A stretch of DNA of 19,265 nucleotides from Cyanothece sp. UBA12306 (GCA_003448685.1 DLXW01000138.1:1-19265), one strand, 5' to 3'; counted from the first letter of the stretch, positions 1-7,700 are shown. Program-made: numbers and translations. The notes: generated from the sequence alone by a model not told the origin.

Positions 1-129
1 GCGGCTTATTTTCCTTTACCTACACCCAAAATATTCTAACCATTGTCGAAACGTTGACCAGGCAGCATCGTTGATACTTTTAGCTAGACGTTTATTCCTG
101 ACCATGCCTTTAACATTTAAGTCTTCAGC
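1..129 (-). mobile_element. Degenerate TnpB (IS200/IS605 OrfB) fragment running off the left edge
   Basis: Read on the minus strand, codons from about 129 down to 1 encode E-D-L-N-V-K-G-M, then N-K-R-L-A-K-S-I-N-D-A-A-W, then F-R-Q-W-L-E-Y-F-G-C-R, a TAA at 16-18, and R-K-I-S-R. Intact TnpB proteins have a similar run (EDLNVKGM, LAKSI.DA.W, YFG...GKI), so the stop probably replaced a tyrosine-type codon in the same frame. The Glu in EDLN corresponds to the RuvC-II catalytic acid of the TnpB family. The first half of TnpB and any TnpA gene are absent from the visible sequence, so this is a dead fragment joined to the AIPR-like coding sequence near 127-135. Confidence 0.6.
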
Positions 130-489
130 AGTAGGATTGAATAAATAATTAATGGCGTTTATTAAAGCGTTTATCCCATTTTCGGGAAAATTAGTATCAC
201 CTTCTAGATTATTTTTATACTTTCCCTGAAATAAACTAACTGTAAATTCGCCGTCATGTTCTTCTGAAATATGGATAGCATCTACGCCAAAATCTCCTCC
301 TCCTTCGGTTAAACAATCAAAGGTATCGTCACCTTCTAAATCTAGGATAGTTTTGACGCACAAATATACAAACGCCAGGGATTTAAGTCTATTCTCATCC
401 TTAATACCTAGTTCCTCAATAGCTTGTTCCCGAATAATATCAACAATTGGTGCTAAACGTTGGTCAATAATGGCGGCATTAATATCCAT
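16..489 (-). pseudogene. Chimeric remnant: AIPR-like N-terminus fused to a TnpB fragment (157 aa)
   Basis: This 157-residue frame appears to join two unrelated families. Residues 1 to about 118 resemble the start of AIPR-type (abortive-infection phage-resistance) proteins: a helical start, then a GGGDFGVDAIHI segment (63-74) and a QGK at 88-90. That layout also recalls a PD-(D/E)XK nuclease core. From about residue 121 the pattern EDLNVKGM, then LAKSI, then W..FRQWLEYFG, is typical of the RuvC-II region of IS200/IS605 TnpB proteins. Full AIPR proteins are several hundred residues long, so most of that protein is missing, as is the first half of TnpB. The frame ends at a TAA where TnpB proteins would continue, and the codons beyond it (K-I) still fit TnpB. 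The ATG at 489 has no clear ribosome binding site. It is probably non-functional debris of a defence-type gene. The TnpB match is stronger than the AIPR match. Confidence 0.55.
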
Positions 490-534
490 AAAATTTAGAC
501 TACAACCAATTAGTAAAAGTAGATTATTGAACTA

Positions 535-581
535 CCCCAACGCAAAGCGATGGGGATTGTTTATACGATAAAATATCGTAT
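535..581. other. Two tandem hairpins with AAA triloops
   Basis: The first hairpin pairs CCCCA (535-539) with TGGGG (551-555), and CGC (541-543) with GCG (547-549), around an AAA loop; one A/A mismatch separates the two stem parts. Seven bases later a perfect 8-bp stem, ATACGATA with TATCGTAT (563-570 and 574-581), also encloses AAA. They lie upstream of the chimeric remnant and downstream of sir. They may be an old mobile-element end, a terminator for sir, or a structured RNA. No U-tract follows either stem in the direction of sir transcription. Confidence 0.5.
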
Positions 582-675
582 GGGAGTGATAAAAAATATG
601 GTAGAGTCAATCCAACAAATCAACCCTACCAGGAAACTAATTATGTAAGGTTTGTAAGTTATTTTTGGAGGCTAT

Positions 676-2592
676 TTACTCTGGTTTTTCTTGACTAAAA
701 TAGGCGGCTAAAGCATCAGCCACAATATGATTCATGGGACGTTTTTCTGACTCAGAAGCTTTTTTCAAACGTTCAAACATTTCGTCGGGAACACTGACGC
801 GATGTTGATTTTTCCGAATACGACGAGGTTTAATGGGTTTATAACTCTCGCTAAAGGCTCTTAAAGCCTCAAAGCCAAGGCGATGACAAAATTCACCAAA
901 ACTTTCTTGTTCGGTCTTCTCTTGCTTAAAATAGGCAAACAGAGGCTCTAAAAACTTCTCAATATCCTTATCTGCTAATTTCTGGATATAAGGTTGAGCT
1001 AAGTTAGTTTGGTGGGGACTTCCCCCTAGCCAAATTTGGTAAGCATTGGGGGCACTTCCCACAAACCCCAATTCGGCCATATAAGGTCTAGCGCAACCAT
1101 TGGGACATCCTGTCATGCGAATAACAATTTCTTGTTCTGCCATGTCCAATTTGGCTAAAACCTTTTTAATTCGCTCAAGAATTCCAGGTAAGGCCCGTTC
1201 TGATTCCGTAATAGCCAAGCCACAGGTGGGTAAAGCGGGACAGGCCATGGAATAACGGGTTAAATTGTCGATTTCTTGGGGATTGGTAATAATTCCGCAA
1301 TCATGTAGGATTTTTTCAATGGAATCTTTATGACTAGGATCGATTTCATAAAGAATGGCATTATGGTTTGCCGTCAGACGCATGGGCAATTGAAACTGCT
1401 CAATAATCGACTTTAATGCAGTTTTTAGTTGAAAACTGCCTTCGTCTTTGATCCTGCCATTTTCGATGGAAATGCCTAAAAATAGTTTTCCGTCTCCTTG
1501 TTCATGCCAACCGAGATAATCTTCATATTTCCAATCAGGAAGGGGTTTAAATGGTTCTAGGGACTTACCGAAGTATTCTTCGACCTTAGCGCGGAATTTC
1601 TCGACTCCCCAGTCATTGATTAGATATTTCATCCTCGCATGGCGGCGTTGGACGCGATCGCCGTAGTCCCTTTGGGTGGAGACAATGGCCTTCATTAAAT
1701 CATAAAGGTCTTCTTTAGTTACGTAACCAATGGGGTCTGATATTCTGGCAAAGGTTTCTTCTTTGTTATGGGTACGTCCTAGTCCTCCCCCTGCTAACAC
1801 ATTAAATCCTTGTAGTTCTCCGTGATCATCGGTAATTACTACTAAACTGACATCATGGGTGTAGACATCGATGGAATTATCCCCTGGAACGGTGACGCTA
1901 CATTTGAATTTACGGGGCAGATAATGTTCCCCATAGATTGGTTCTTCTTTGTCAGGAAATATCGTCTTATTGCCATTGCGTTGACGGGCCTCTACTACTT
2001 CTCGAGATTCTTGCGCGCTGAGGAATTTTTCCCCATCTAGCCAAATTTCGTAGTAAGCTTCGGTTTGGGGTGTGAGCAAGTCTGCGATATTATCGGCGTA
2101 TTCCCAAGCATATTGGTATTCTCGGCGATTTTTGAAGGGTGCCGGAGGAGCCATAACGTTGCGATTGAGATCACCACAAGCACCTAAAGTAGATCCCATA
2201 CTTTGGACAATAGATGAGATCGCTGTTTTGAGATTTTTCTTGAGGATACCATGCACCTGAAATCCCTGACGGGTGGTCACTCTTAGGGTGTGGTTCCCAT
2301 ATTCGTCACTGAGGCGATCGAGGGTAAGATAGAGTTCTGGGGGAATAAAACCTCCAGGGTTACGAGTTCGCAACATCATTTGATAGTCTTTTTCTTGCCC
2401 TTTCACCCGATTATCTCGGTTATCTTGTTGATAGGAGCCATGAAACTTGAGAATCTGCACCGCATTTTCAGTAAAATGGCTTGTATCTTCTAAAAGCTCA
2501 CTGGCTAGAGGCTCTCTTAAAAAGTTACTATTTTCTTTAATTCTTTCTAATTTGGATAATTTTGGGGCTGGTGAGGTTGGAGTATTGACCAT
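676..2592 (-). CDS. sir: Ferredoxin-sulfite reductase
   Basis: Assimilatory sulfite reductase, which reduces sulfite to sulfide with six electrons from ferredoxin, using siroheme and a [4Fe-4S] cluster, in the cytosol. The 638-aa frame carries the family's repeated nitrite/sulfite-reductase domains. The siroheme/cluster cysteines are Cys451 and Cys457 ([11 protein letters not shown]) and Cys496 and Cys500 ([10 protein letters not shown]). An early TRQGFQVHG segment (107-115) and the [15 protein letters not shown] segment (138-152) are also typical. The protein is longer than bacterial CysI (about 570 aa). Residues 597-633 of the C-terminal extension look like a ribbon-helix-helix DNA-binding fold: a short [12 protein letters not shown] strand and helix, then a second helix [12 protein letters not shown]. 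The ATG at 2592 is the natural start. The gene stands alone, with no sulfate-assimilation neighbours. It could be confused with nitrite reductase, but sequence and length favour sulfite reductase. Confidence 0.95.
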   Translation of the reverse strand: MVNTPTSPAPKLSKLERIKENSNFLREPLASELLEDTSHFTENAVQILKFHGSYQQDNRDNRVKGQEKDYQMMLRTRNPGGFIPPELYLTLDRLSDEYGNHTLRVTTRQGFQVHGILKKNLKTAISSIVQSMGSTLGACGDLNRNVMAPPAPFKNRREYQYAWEYADNIADLLTPQTEAYYEIWLDGEKFLSAQESREVVEARQRNGNKTIFPDKEEPIYGEHYLPRKFKCSVTVPGDNSIDVYTHDVSLVVITDDHGELQGFNVLAGGGLGRTHNKEETFARISDPIGYVTKEDLYDLMKAIVSTQRDYGDRVQRRHARMKYLINDWGVEKFRAKVEEYFGKSLEPFKPLPDWKYEDYLGWHEQGDGKLFLGISIENGRIKDEGSFQLKTALKSIIEQFQLPMRLTANHNAILYEIDPSHKDSIEKILHDCGIITNPQEIDNLTRYSMACPALPTCGLAITESERALPGILERIKKVLAKLDMAEQEIVIRMTGCPNGCARPYMAELGFVGSAPNAYQIWLGGSPHQTNLAQPYIQKLADKDIEKFLEPLFAYFKQEKTEQESFGEFCHRLGFEALRAFSESYKPIKPRRIRKNQHRVSVPDEMFERLKKASESEKRPMNHIVADALAAYFSQEKPE

Positions 2593-2595
2593 TGC

Positions 2596-2692
2596 AATAA
2601 CATTAAAAGGGTAACAATATCGAGATCTTCTTGCTTCTAAGCTAAGTCAGATTTTCAGTCATATCCTTCATCTTAACGTTATTAATGTTATT
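2596..2692. promoter_or_regulatory. Inverted and direct repeats upstream of sir
   Basis: A perfect 11-bp inverted repeat, AATAACATTAA at 2596-2606 and TTAATGTTATT at 2682-2692, flanks 75 bp of the sir leader. On the sir strand the distal arm continues as a near-direct repeat, TAACATTAA then TAACGTTAA. This could be an operator for a dimeric regulator, for example a LysR-type CysR-like protein, but the DNA is AT-rich and the sites may be fortuitous. A possible sigma-70 promoter further upstream (TTGAAA, 17 bp, TAATGT on the minus strand) is weak. Confidence 0.25.
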
Positions 2693-2783
2693 TAATTCTT
2701 TAAAAAATGTGACATTATTACAGTAGATATTGACTTTCAATTGCATTTATGAATCAGTCTTCAAGTGTTCGGACAGTTTGAAC

Positions 2784-3422
2784 TCAGGTTTCTTCTATTA
2801 AATCTTCCTCTATAGCATTTTTAGGAAAGAGTAGATTACCGCAAAAATTCATTTTATTACTCTTAATCAGTCTTTCTATTCCTATAGTTCCTATACTTTT
2901 TAATCTTAATTTAACTAAGGCTGACTTAGTATTTACATCCTTGTTATAATAATCAAGAAGCTTATCTCTAATATTCATTTGTAGTTCAACCTTTTTCTTA
3001 TATTGAGTAACCACCCATAAATTGACTTTTTGTCCAGAACCTAATACATATTTTCCTTTGATTGACGACATTTCACTTTCTTTAGACTCTGTATCTTTTT
3101 CTTCTAAAAGTATTTGACACGTAACTGGCGATTTAAGATTATCCACTATTAAGAACTCTGCTTTTGGAGAAATAATTATAGGAAATGTTCCATAATTTTC
3201 TAGGCGAACCTTAGCAACCCATTGCTTATTTTTTTCTAATATAAGCTAAATTTTTTCTTGAATATGTCGACAAATTCTCAATTGTTTTTCCATTATAGGT
3301 AAAACATTTATAAGTATTTCTAATAGTTTTTCTATATTTGAATACTCTAATACATGAACATAAGGTTTAAACCGTTCTTTAATGAATTTAATTTCACTGT
3401 ATCCCCTACCAATTTCAATCAT
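2784..3422 (-). pseudogene. Unknown protein gene interrupted by one in-frame amber codon
   Basis: From the ATG at 3422 the minus strand reads as one continuous frame of 212 codons broken only by a TAG at 3246-3248 (codon 59). The upstream part (58 aa) is mostly helical. The downstream part, after the stop, begins LILEKNKQW and runs to the TGA at 2784 without further damage. A GTG at 3146 could restart translation and give a 120-aa protein. The downstream half (VAKVRLENYG, then IIISPKAEFLIVD) looks beta-rich, perhaps an Ig-like or beta-sandwich fold, followed by a basic helical tail. I do not recognise the family. The single nonsense change suggests recent inactivation, a sequencing error or amber readthrough. 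The gene is AT-rich compared with sir and aroC, which may mean it was acquired. Confidence 0.55.
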
Positions 3423-3608
3423 AGGTCATTAATTTTATTTGATAACTAATTTACCATGCTCTATTATGGTAATTCATTGTTACTAATGAGATTCTAATAT
3501 TTAATATTTATTAATGATTATCTATTATTGATTATTACCCTATTGTCTTGGACTAGGGGCAATTAACCGCTAAACTGAAAGTTGGTCTAAGTATCGATAA
3601 AAACTTTT
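3423..3608. promoter_or_regulatory. AT-rich intergenic region with possible aroC promoter
   Basis: No gene is visible here. A 7-bp inverted repeat, TTACCAT at 3451-3457 and ATGGTAA at 3466-3472, lies just upstream of the broken gene. A possible promoter for aroC is TTGGAC (3548-3553), a 17-bp spacer, and TAAACT (3571-3576), about 32 bp before the aroC ATG. Both hexamers are poor matches to consensus, so this assignment is tentative. Confidence 0.3.
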
Positions 3609-4697
3609 ATGGGTAATACCTTCGGTCATTTATTTCGCATTACTACCTTTGGAGAGTCTCATGGAGGAGGAGTTGGAGTCATCATTGATGGTTGTCCCCC
3701 TCGGTTAGAAATTTCGGAGACGGATATTCAATATGACTTAGATCGTCGTCGGCCCGGACAAAGTAAGATTACCACTCCCAGGCGTGAAACCGATACCTGT
3801 GAGATAATTTCAGGAGTATTTCAAGGGAAAACCCTAGGAACCCCTATTGCTATCCTAGTCCGCAATAAAGACCAGCGATCGCAAGATTATAACGAAATGG
3901 CGGCTAAATTCCGTCCTTCCCACGCTGATGCTACCTATGAGGCCAAATATGGTATTCGTAATTGGCAAGGGGGTGGCAGATCTTCGGCCCGAGAAACCAT
4001 TGGACGGGTTGCTGCGGGGGCGATCGCTAAAAAAATCCTCAAACAAGTGGCTAATATCGAAATTATCGGTTACGTTAAGCGAATTAAAAACTTAGAAGGT
4101 ATTATTGATCCAGCTACAGTAACTCTCGAACAGGTTGAGAGTAACATAGTTCGCTGTCCCGATGAAAAAACAGCAAGCAAAATGATTGATCTTATTGATC
4201 AAACTCGACGAGATCAAGATTCTATTGGAGGTGTGGTTGAGTGTGTTTCTCGTAATATTCCTAAAGGACTTGGACAACCTGTTTTTGATAAATTAGAAGC
4301 AGATTTAGCTAAGGGAGTAATGTCTTTACCTGCAAGTAAAGGGTTTGAAATTGGTTCGGGTTTTGCTGGAACCTTACTCACAGGAAGTGAACATAATGAC
4401 GAATTTTACACAGATGAAACAGGAGAAATTCGCACTACAACTAATCGTTCTGGAGGTATTCAAGGAGGTATTAGTAACGGCGAAAATATTATCATTAGAG
4501 TTGCTTTTAAACCGACAGCAACTATTGGCAAAGAACAGAAAACTGTAACCAATACAGGAGAAGAAACTACCTTAGCTGCTAAAGGAAGACATGATCCTTG
4601 TGTCCTTCCTCGTGCTGTTCCCATGGTAGAAGCTATGGTAGCTTTAGTATTGTGTGATCATCTCTTACGTCAAGAAGGACAATGTGGGGTTTTTTAA
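3609..4697 (+). CDS. aroC: Chorismate synthase
   Basis: Converts 5-enolpyruvylshikimate-3-phosphate to chorismate, the last step of the shikimate pathway and the source of aromatic amino acids, folate, quinones and other compounds. The enzyme is a reduced-FMN-dependent cytosolic tetramer. All three family signatures are present: [16 protein letters not shown] at residues 15-30, [10 protein letters not shown] at 121-130, and [17 protein letters not shown] starting at about 327. The RRRPGQ segment is at 46-51. The length of 362 aa is normal for the family and the ATG at 3609 starts right at the conserved [10 protein letters not shown]. Only 38 bp separate it from the hddC-like gene on the same strand, so the two may share a transcript, although the functions are unrelated. 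Confidence 0.98.
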   Translation: MGNTFGHLFRITTFGESHGGGVGVIIDGCPPRLEISETDIQYDLDRRRPGQSKITTPRRETDTCEIISGVFQGKTLGTPIAILVRNKDQRSQDYNEMAAKFRPSHADATYEAKYGIRNWQGGGRSSARETIGRVAAGAIAKKILKQVANIEIIGYVKRIKNLEGIIDPATVTLEQVESNIVRCPDEKTASKMIDLIDQTRRDQDSIGGVVECVSRNIPKGLGQPVFDKLEADLAKGVMSLPASKGFEIGSGFAGTLLTGSEHNDEFYTDETGEIRTTTNRSGGIQGGISNGENIIIRVAFKPTATIGKEQKTVTNTGEETTLAAKGRHDPCVLPRAVPMVEAMVALVLCDHLLRQEGQCGVF

Positions 4698-4699
4698 TT

Positions 4700-4733
4700 A
4701 GTTAATAGTTAATAGTTAATAGTTAATAGTTAA
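4700..4733. repeat. Heptamer tandem repeat AGTTAAT x 4.9
   Basis: The unit AGTTAAT is repeated perfectly four times, plus six bases of a fifth copy. The array fills almost the whole gap between aroC and the next gene and ends 2 bp before that gene's ATG, so no Shine-Dalgarno sequence is present. Heptameric tandem repeats (STRR type) are a known feature of cyanobacterial genomes. The array could vary in copy number by slippage. Confidence 0.9.
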
Positions 4734-4735
4734 AA

Positions 4736-5467
4736 ATGACAGAAATTGCAGCAGTTATTTTGGCAGGGGGTTATGGAACAAGAGTTAAACACTTGTTGCC
4801 TAATGTTCCTAAACCCATGGCTTCTGTAGCAGGTAAGCCTTTTTTAGAGTGGATTTTAAGATATCTTAAATCCCAAGGAATTACACAAAATATCCTATCA
4901 ACAGGATATTTATCAGAAGTTATTGAGGAACACTTTCAACATAAACCAGTCTCAGATATTGAGGTTTATTGTTGTCAAGAAAAACAGCCACTAGGAACAG
5001 CAGGAGGCTTTTTAAATGCTGTTAATCAACTAGAGTTATCTCCGGCTGCTTGGTTGGTAATGAATGGAGATTCTTTAATCATAGCCCAATTTTCAGAAAT
5101 GGCTGATTATTTAGAAGATACTGCAATTGATGCGGTAATTTTAGGGGTATCTGTAGAAGATGCGTCTCGCTATGGTTCTCTGGTAATTAATCAAGCAGGA
5201 AATTTAGTTAAGTTTGCTGAAAAACGATCAGGAAAGGGCATAATAAACGGAGGAGTTTATTTATTTCGTCACCAAGTTTTAAAGAAGTTTCCCGCACAAA
5301 TTTCTTTAAGTTTTGAATATGATGTCTTTCCTTTTTTAATTCAACAAAATATTAAAATAAAAGTTCATCAAATAGAAGCCCCATTCTTAGATATTGGAAC
5401 CCCAGAAACTTTACCCCAAGCAGAAGCTTTTATCCTGCAAAACTTTAGTCAACTAATTAATTATTAA
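4736..5467 (+). CDS. hddC: Sugar-phosphate nucleotidyltransferase, HddC-like (heptose-1-phosphate guanylyltransferase type)
   Basis: Transfers a nucleotide to a sugar 1-phosphate. By family and by its kinase neighbour the likely product is GDP-D-glycero-alpha-D-manno-heptose. The 243-aa protein has the nucleotidyltransferase start LAGGYGTRV (9-17) with a following P-K-P (25-27), the QPLGTAGG segment (84-91), the metal-binding NGDS (110-113), and the closing DIGTPE (219-224). The length fits the short HddC/RmlA-like group without a C-terminal hexapeptide domain. The start ATG follows a heptamer array with no ribosome binding site. The next gene begins 8 bp after the stop, so the two are almost certainly co-transcribed. 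Another hexose-1-phosphate substrate is possible, since specificity in this family cannot be read from motifs alone. Confidence 0.8.
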   Translation: MTEIAAVILAGGYGTRVKHLLPNVPKPMASVAGKPFLEWILRYLKSQGITQNILSTGYLSEVIEEHFQHKPVSDIEVYCCQEKQPLGTAGGFLNAVNQLELSPAAWLVMNGDSLIIAQFSEMADYLEDTAIDAVILGVSVEDASRYGSLVINQAGNLVKFAEKRSGKGIINGGVYLFRHQVLKKFPAQISLSFEYDVFPFLIQQNIKIKVHQIEAPFLDIGTPETLPQAEAFILQNFSQLINY

Positions 5468-5475
5468 TCAAGTTT

Positions 5476-6456
5476 ATGTTAATTTCACGCGCACCAGTTA
5501 GAATTAGTTTTTTTGGTGGAGGAACTGATTATCCTGAGTATTTCTTAAAGGAAGGCGGGGCTGTTTTAGCAACTGCTATTAATAAGTTTTCTTTTGTAAC
5601 AGCAAGTCCTTTTCCTAGTCATTTATTTGACTATTCAATTCGGGTATCCTATCGCAAAGTAGAATTAGTAAAAACGGCTAGTGAACTAGAACATAGTGTC
5701 TATAGGGAATGTTTAAAATTTTGTGGTTTAGAGAAAGATATTGAATTACATAATGTAGCTGATTTACCAGCTTTTACAGGGTTAGGTTCTTCTTCTGCTT
5801 TTACCGTTTCTCTCTTACAAGCATTACACAGTTTTAAAGGAGAATTTATTAAACCTTTAGATTTAGCCTATGAGGCAATTTATGTAGAACGTCATTTAGT
5901 CAAAGATAGAGTAGGTTGTCAAGATCAATTAATGGCAGCAATGGGAGGATTTAATTTAGTAGAATTTAGAACTGAAACCGATATTGCTGTTACGAGAGTT
6001 CCCTTATCTCCTGAAAGATTAGCCGAATTTGAATCTCATATTTTTATTGTTTTTACAGGTATTAAACGTAAAGCTGCAAAAGTAGTAGCCCAACAATTAA
6101 AACGGGTTGCTGATAATACTGAAACCCTGAAAAAAATGCGCCAAATGGTGGATCAAGGTTGGAATATTCTGACCGATAATCAACCCCTATCCGCTTTTGG
6201 TGAATTATTACACCAAGCTTGGGTAGCAAAACGCAGTTTAGATACAGTAATTTCTAATCCAGAAATCGATCAACTCTATCAACTTGGACGGGAAGCTGGT
6301 GCTTGGGGTGGTAAACTATTAGGCGCAGGTGCAGGTGGTTTTATGTTATTTTTTGCCCCACCAGAATTACATGATAATCTTGAAAAAACTTTTGCTAATC
6401 ATCAGGTACTTTCTGTTAAAATTAACGCCCCAGGTTCTCAAATTATTTTTTCCTAA
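5476..6456 (+). CDS. hddA: GHMP kinase, HddA-like (D-glycero-alpha-D-manno-heptose 7-phosphate kinase type)
   Basis: Probably phosphorylates D-glycero-D-manno-heptose 7-phosphate at C1, supplying the substrate route for the HddC-like enzyme encoded just upstream. GHMP signatures are clear: the N-terminal RAPVRISFFGGGTDYPEY (5-22), the phosphate-binding GLGSSSAF (102-109), GCQDQLMAAMGG (147-158), and the C-terminal GGKLLGAGAGGF (278-289). The length of 326 aa is normal. The FGGGTDYP motif is typical of the sugar-1-kinase branch (HddA, and the kinase half of fucokinase). The gene starts 8 bp after the hddC-like gene and ends the plus-strand cluster, facing a minus-strand gene. Isomerase (GmhA) and phosphatase (GmhB) genes for the pathway are not in this window. 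Confidence 0.82.
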   Translation: MLISRAPVRISFFGGGTDYPEYFLKEGGAVLATAINKFSFVTASPFPSHLFDYSIRVSYRKVELVKTASELEHSVYRECLKFCGLEKDIELHNVADLPAFTGLGSSSAFTVSLLQALHSFKGEFIKPLDLAYEAIYVERHLVKDRVGCQDQLMAAMGGFNLVEFRTETDIAVTRVPLSPERLAEFESHIFIVFTGIKRKAAKVVAQQLKRVADNTETLKKMRQMVDQGWNILTDNQPLSAFGELLHQAWVAKRSLDTVISNPEIDQLYQLGREAGAWGGKLLGAGAGGFMLFFAPPELHDNLEKTFANHQVLSVKINAPGSQIIFS

Positions 6457-6498
6457 AAAATTGTTCAAACTTAGCTTTCTTAAATCAAAGCAAAATTG

Positions 6499-6936
6499 TT
6501 AATTATTATCTGACTTTTCTAGTCTTTGGCGAATACGATTGAGATGGCAATAACTATCAATCGCTGATCGGGGTGAGGGAAGTTCTTGATTAGGCCAACA
6601 ATTCAAATCAAAACAGGGACAGGTTGGAGAAGCAACCCCTGCAGTAGCAACGGGAAAAGGCATCTGACATCGCGCACAATCAATCATTTCCCATTGAGGA
6701 CTTAACAATTGTTGAATAGTTTGTTCAGTACCTTCTAAATAGCAATCCGCGTCTGTGGAGATAATATATTGCCATAAATCTTCAAACTCAAGGGAATAGT
6801 TATTCCCCTCAAAAATTTTGCTCGGACTTAAATTCTGTTGACTCTTGGGCAGTAAAACCTGTTTGCCTAGTTGAAACCAATGGGCAAGGTAATGTTTTAC
6901 CTTTTCCTCAGAAGCCATATACATATAAATTTCCAT
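6499..6936 (-). CDS. Conserved cyanobacterial-type hypothetical protein with a cysteine cluster
   Basis: A 145-aa protein of unknown function. The N-terminal part is helical (KVKHYLAHWFQLGKQVLL). In the second half six cysteines are visible: Cys87 and Cys90 (CARC), Cys106 and Cys108 (CPC), Cys113 and Cys130. The CxxC and CxC pairs suggest zinc or another metal bound in a ribbon-like fold. No signal peptide or membrane segment is seen. The start could be the ATG at 6936, with a weak AGG seven bases upstream, or the third methionine at 6918 (MASEEKV). The N-terminal MEIYMYM is unusual, so the shorter form is plausible. It is convergent with the hddA-like gene and separate from cobU, which lies upstream on the same strand. 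I do not recognise the family with certainty. Confidence 0.65.
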   Translation of the reverse strand: MEIYMYMASEEKVKHYLAHWFQLGKQVLLPKSQQNLSPSKIFEGNNYSLEFEDLWQYIISTDADCYLEGTEQTIQQLLSPQWEMIDCARCQMPFPVATAGVASPTCPCFDLNCWPNQELPSPRSAIDSYCHLNRIRQRLEKSDNN

Positions 6937-7000
6937 ATTTAACCTATTGACACTATGCTAACACTTGCTTGAATATTTACTGTTATTCGTAATGTCTACT

Positions 7001-7561
7001 TCATAATTCAAGAGGTTGTCCCAACAGGCTAAGATTAAGGGCATGACCTCCAGTAACAAGATAAACTAGATCACAAACTGCCCCAACTTGTCGGATGAGG
7101 GTTCCCAAGCGATCGCGGAATTTTCTTCCCAAAGGATAGGCTGGAACAACACCCCATCCCGTCTCTTCGGCTACAATAATGATGTCTAGAGGAGTTGTTT
7201 CAAGTCCTTGAAGCAATTGATTAGTAGTAGTCATCCAAAAGTCATCGTCGTATTCAAGACAATTAGCTACCCAAGTTCCCAAAGAATCTATTAACAAGCA
7301 ATGAGGTTGCTTGACTGTCTCGAGGACATCCGATAAATTGTAGGGGATAGATTGGGTTTTCCAATCAGGGGGGCGGCGATTTTTGTGTTGAGTGATCCTT
7401 TCTTGCCATTCGGGATCATCGGGATTTTCTAAAGCTGTGGCTACGTAAATTACAGGTTTGTTTGATTTTTGGGCTAGAGTCTCAGCCCACTGACTCTTCC
7501 CAGAACGAGCAGCCCCTGTTACTAGAATAACTTGTTGAGTTGATGAATTTATCTCAATCAT
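7001..7561 (-). CDS. cobU: Adenosylcobinamide kinase / adenosylcobinamide-phosphate guanylyltransferase
   Basis: Bifunctional enzyme of the late cobalamin (pseudocobalamin in many cyanobacteria) pathway. It phosphorylates adenosylcobinamide and then attaches GMP to give adenosylcobinamide-GDP. Numbered from the ATG at 7561 (186 aa), the P-loop is GAARSGKS (16-23), then VIYVATA (37-43), and RITQHKNRRPPDW (55-67), which contains the histidine (His59) expected to be guanylylated. LVTGG close to the C-terminus also fits. The frame is open up to a TTG at 7591, but that codon lies inside the promoter spacer, so the ATG at 7561 is the better start. No other cobalamin genes adjoin it and no cobalamin riboswitch is visible upstream. 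Confidence 0.93.
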   Translation of the reverse strand: MIEINSSTQQVILVTGAARSGKSQWAETLAQKSNKPVIYVATALENPDDPEWQERITQHKNRRPPDWKTQSIPYNLSDVLETVKQPHCLLIDSLGTWVANCLEYDDDFWMTTTNQLLQGLETTPLDIIIVAEETGWGVVPAYPLGRKFRDRLGTLIRQVGAVCDLVYLVTGGHALNLSLLGQPLEL

Positions 7562-7578
7562 GACAATTCTATGAATAT

Positions 7579-7607
7579 AATATAGTGTCAAAGGGAAAAG
7601 TTGACAA
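7579..7607 (-). promoter_or_regulatory. Sigma-70-type promoter of cobU
   Basis: On the minus strand, TTGTCA (7602-7607) and TATATT (7579-7584) are separated by exactly 17 bp, and each matches consensus at five of six positions. Transcription would begin near 7572, giving a leader of only about 10 bases before the ATG at 7561. This supports that ATG over the upstream TTG. Confidence 0.55.
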
Positions 7608-7700
7608 CAAGGTTTTTCTCAATTAATTCTGCTAAAATCCCTTTAGTAATTTGGTCAAAACGTTAGACCTCATATTATAAGCCCTAATCTACTGTTGATA

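Noticed and set aside
598..648. A 16-codon plus-strand frame (MVESIQQINPTRKLIM)
   Set aside because: It is too short and has no ribosome binding site or context.
1855..2493. Short open frames on the plus strand inside sulfite reductase
   Set aside because: They are antisense to a strongly conserved gene and have no recognisable product.
2642..2746. A 34-codon minus-strand frame in the sir leader, with a possible internal 9-aa start preceded by AAGGA
   Set aside because: The frame has random-looking sequence, and the upstream ATG has no ribosome binding site; a leader peptide cannot be supported.
4700..4733. CRISPR array or protein-coding repeat
   Set aside because: It is a contiguous 7-bp tandem array with no spacers, and TAA/TAG codons occur in it.
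3609..6456. Shikimate or aromatic operon
   Set aside because: Only aroC belongs to that pathway; the next two genes act on sugar phosphates.
7562..7591. An upstream TTG start that would lengthen CobU by 10 residues
   Set aside because: The TTG lies within the spacer of the best promoter and the added residues are not family-like.
7562..7694. Cobalamin riboswitch upstream of cobU
   Set aside because: There is no B12-box-like sequence, and the promoter leaves almost no leader.
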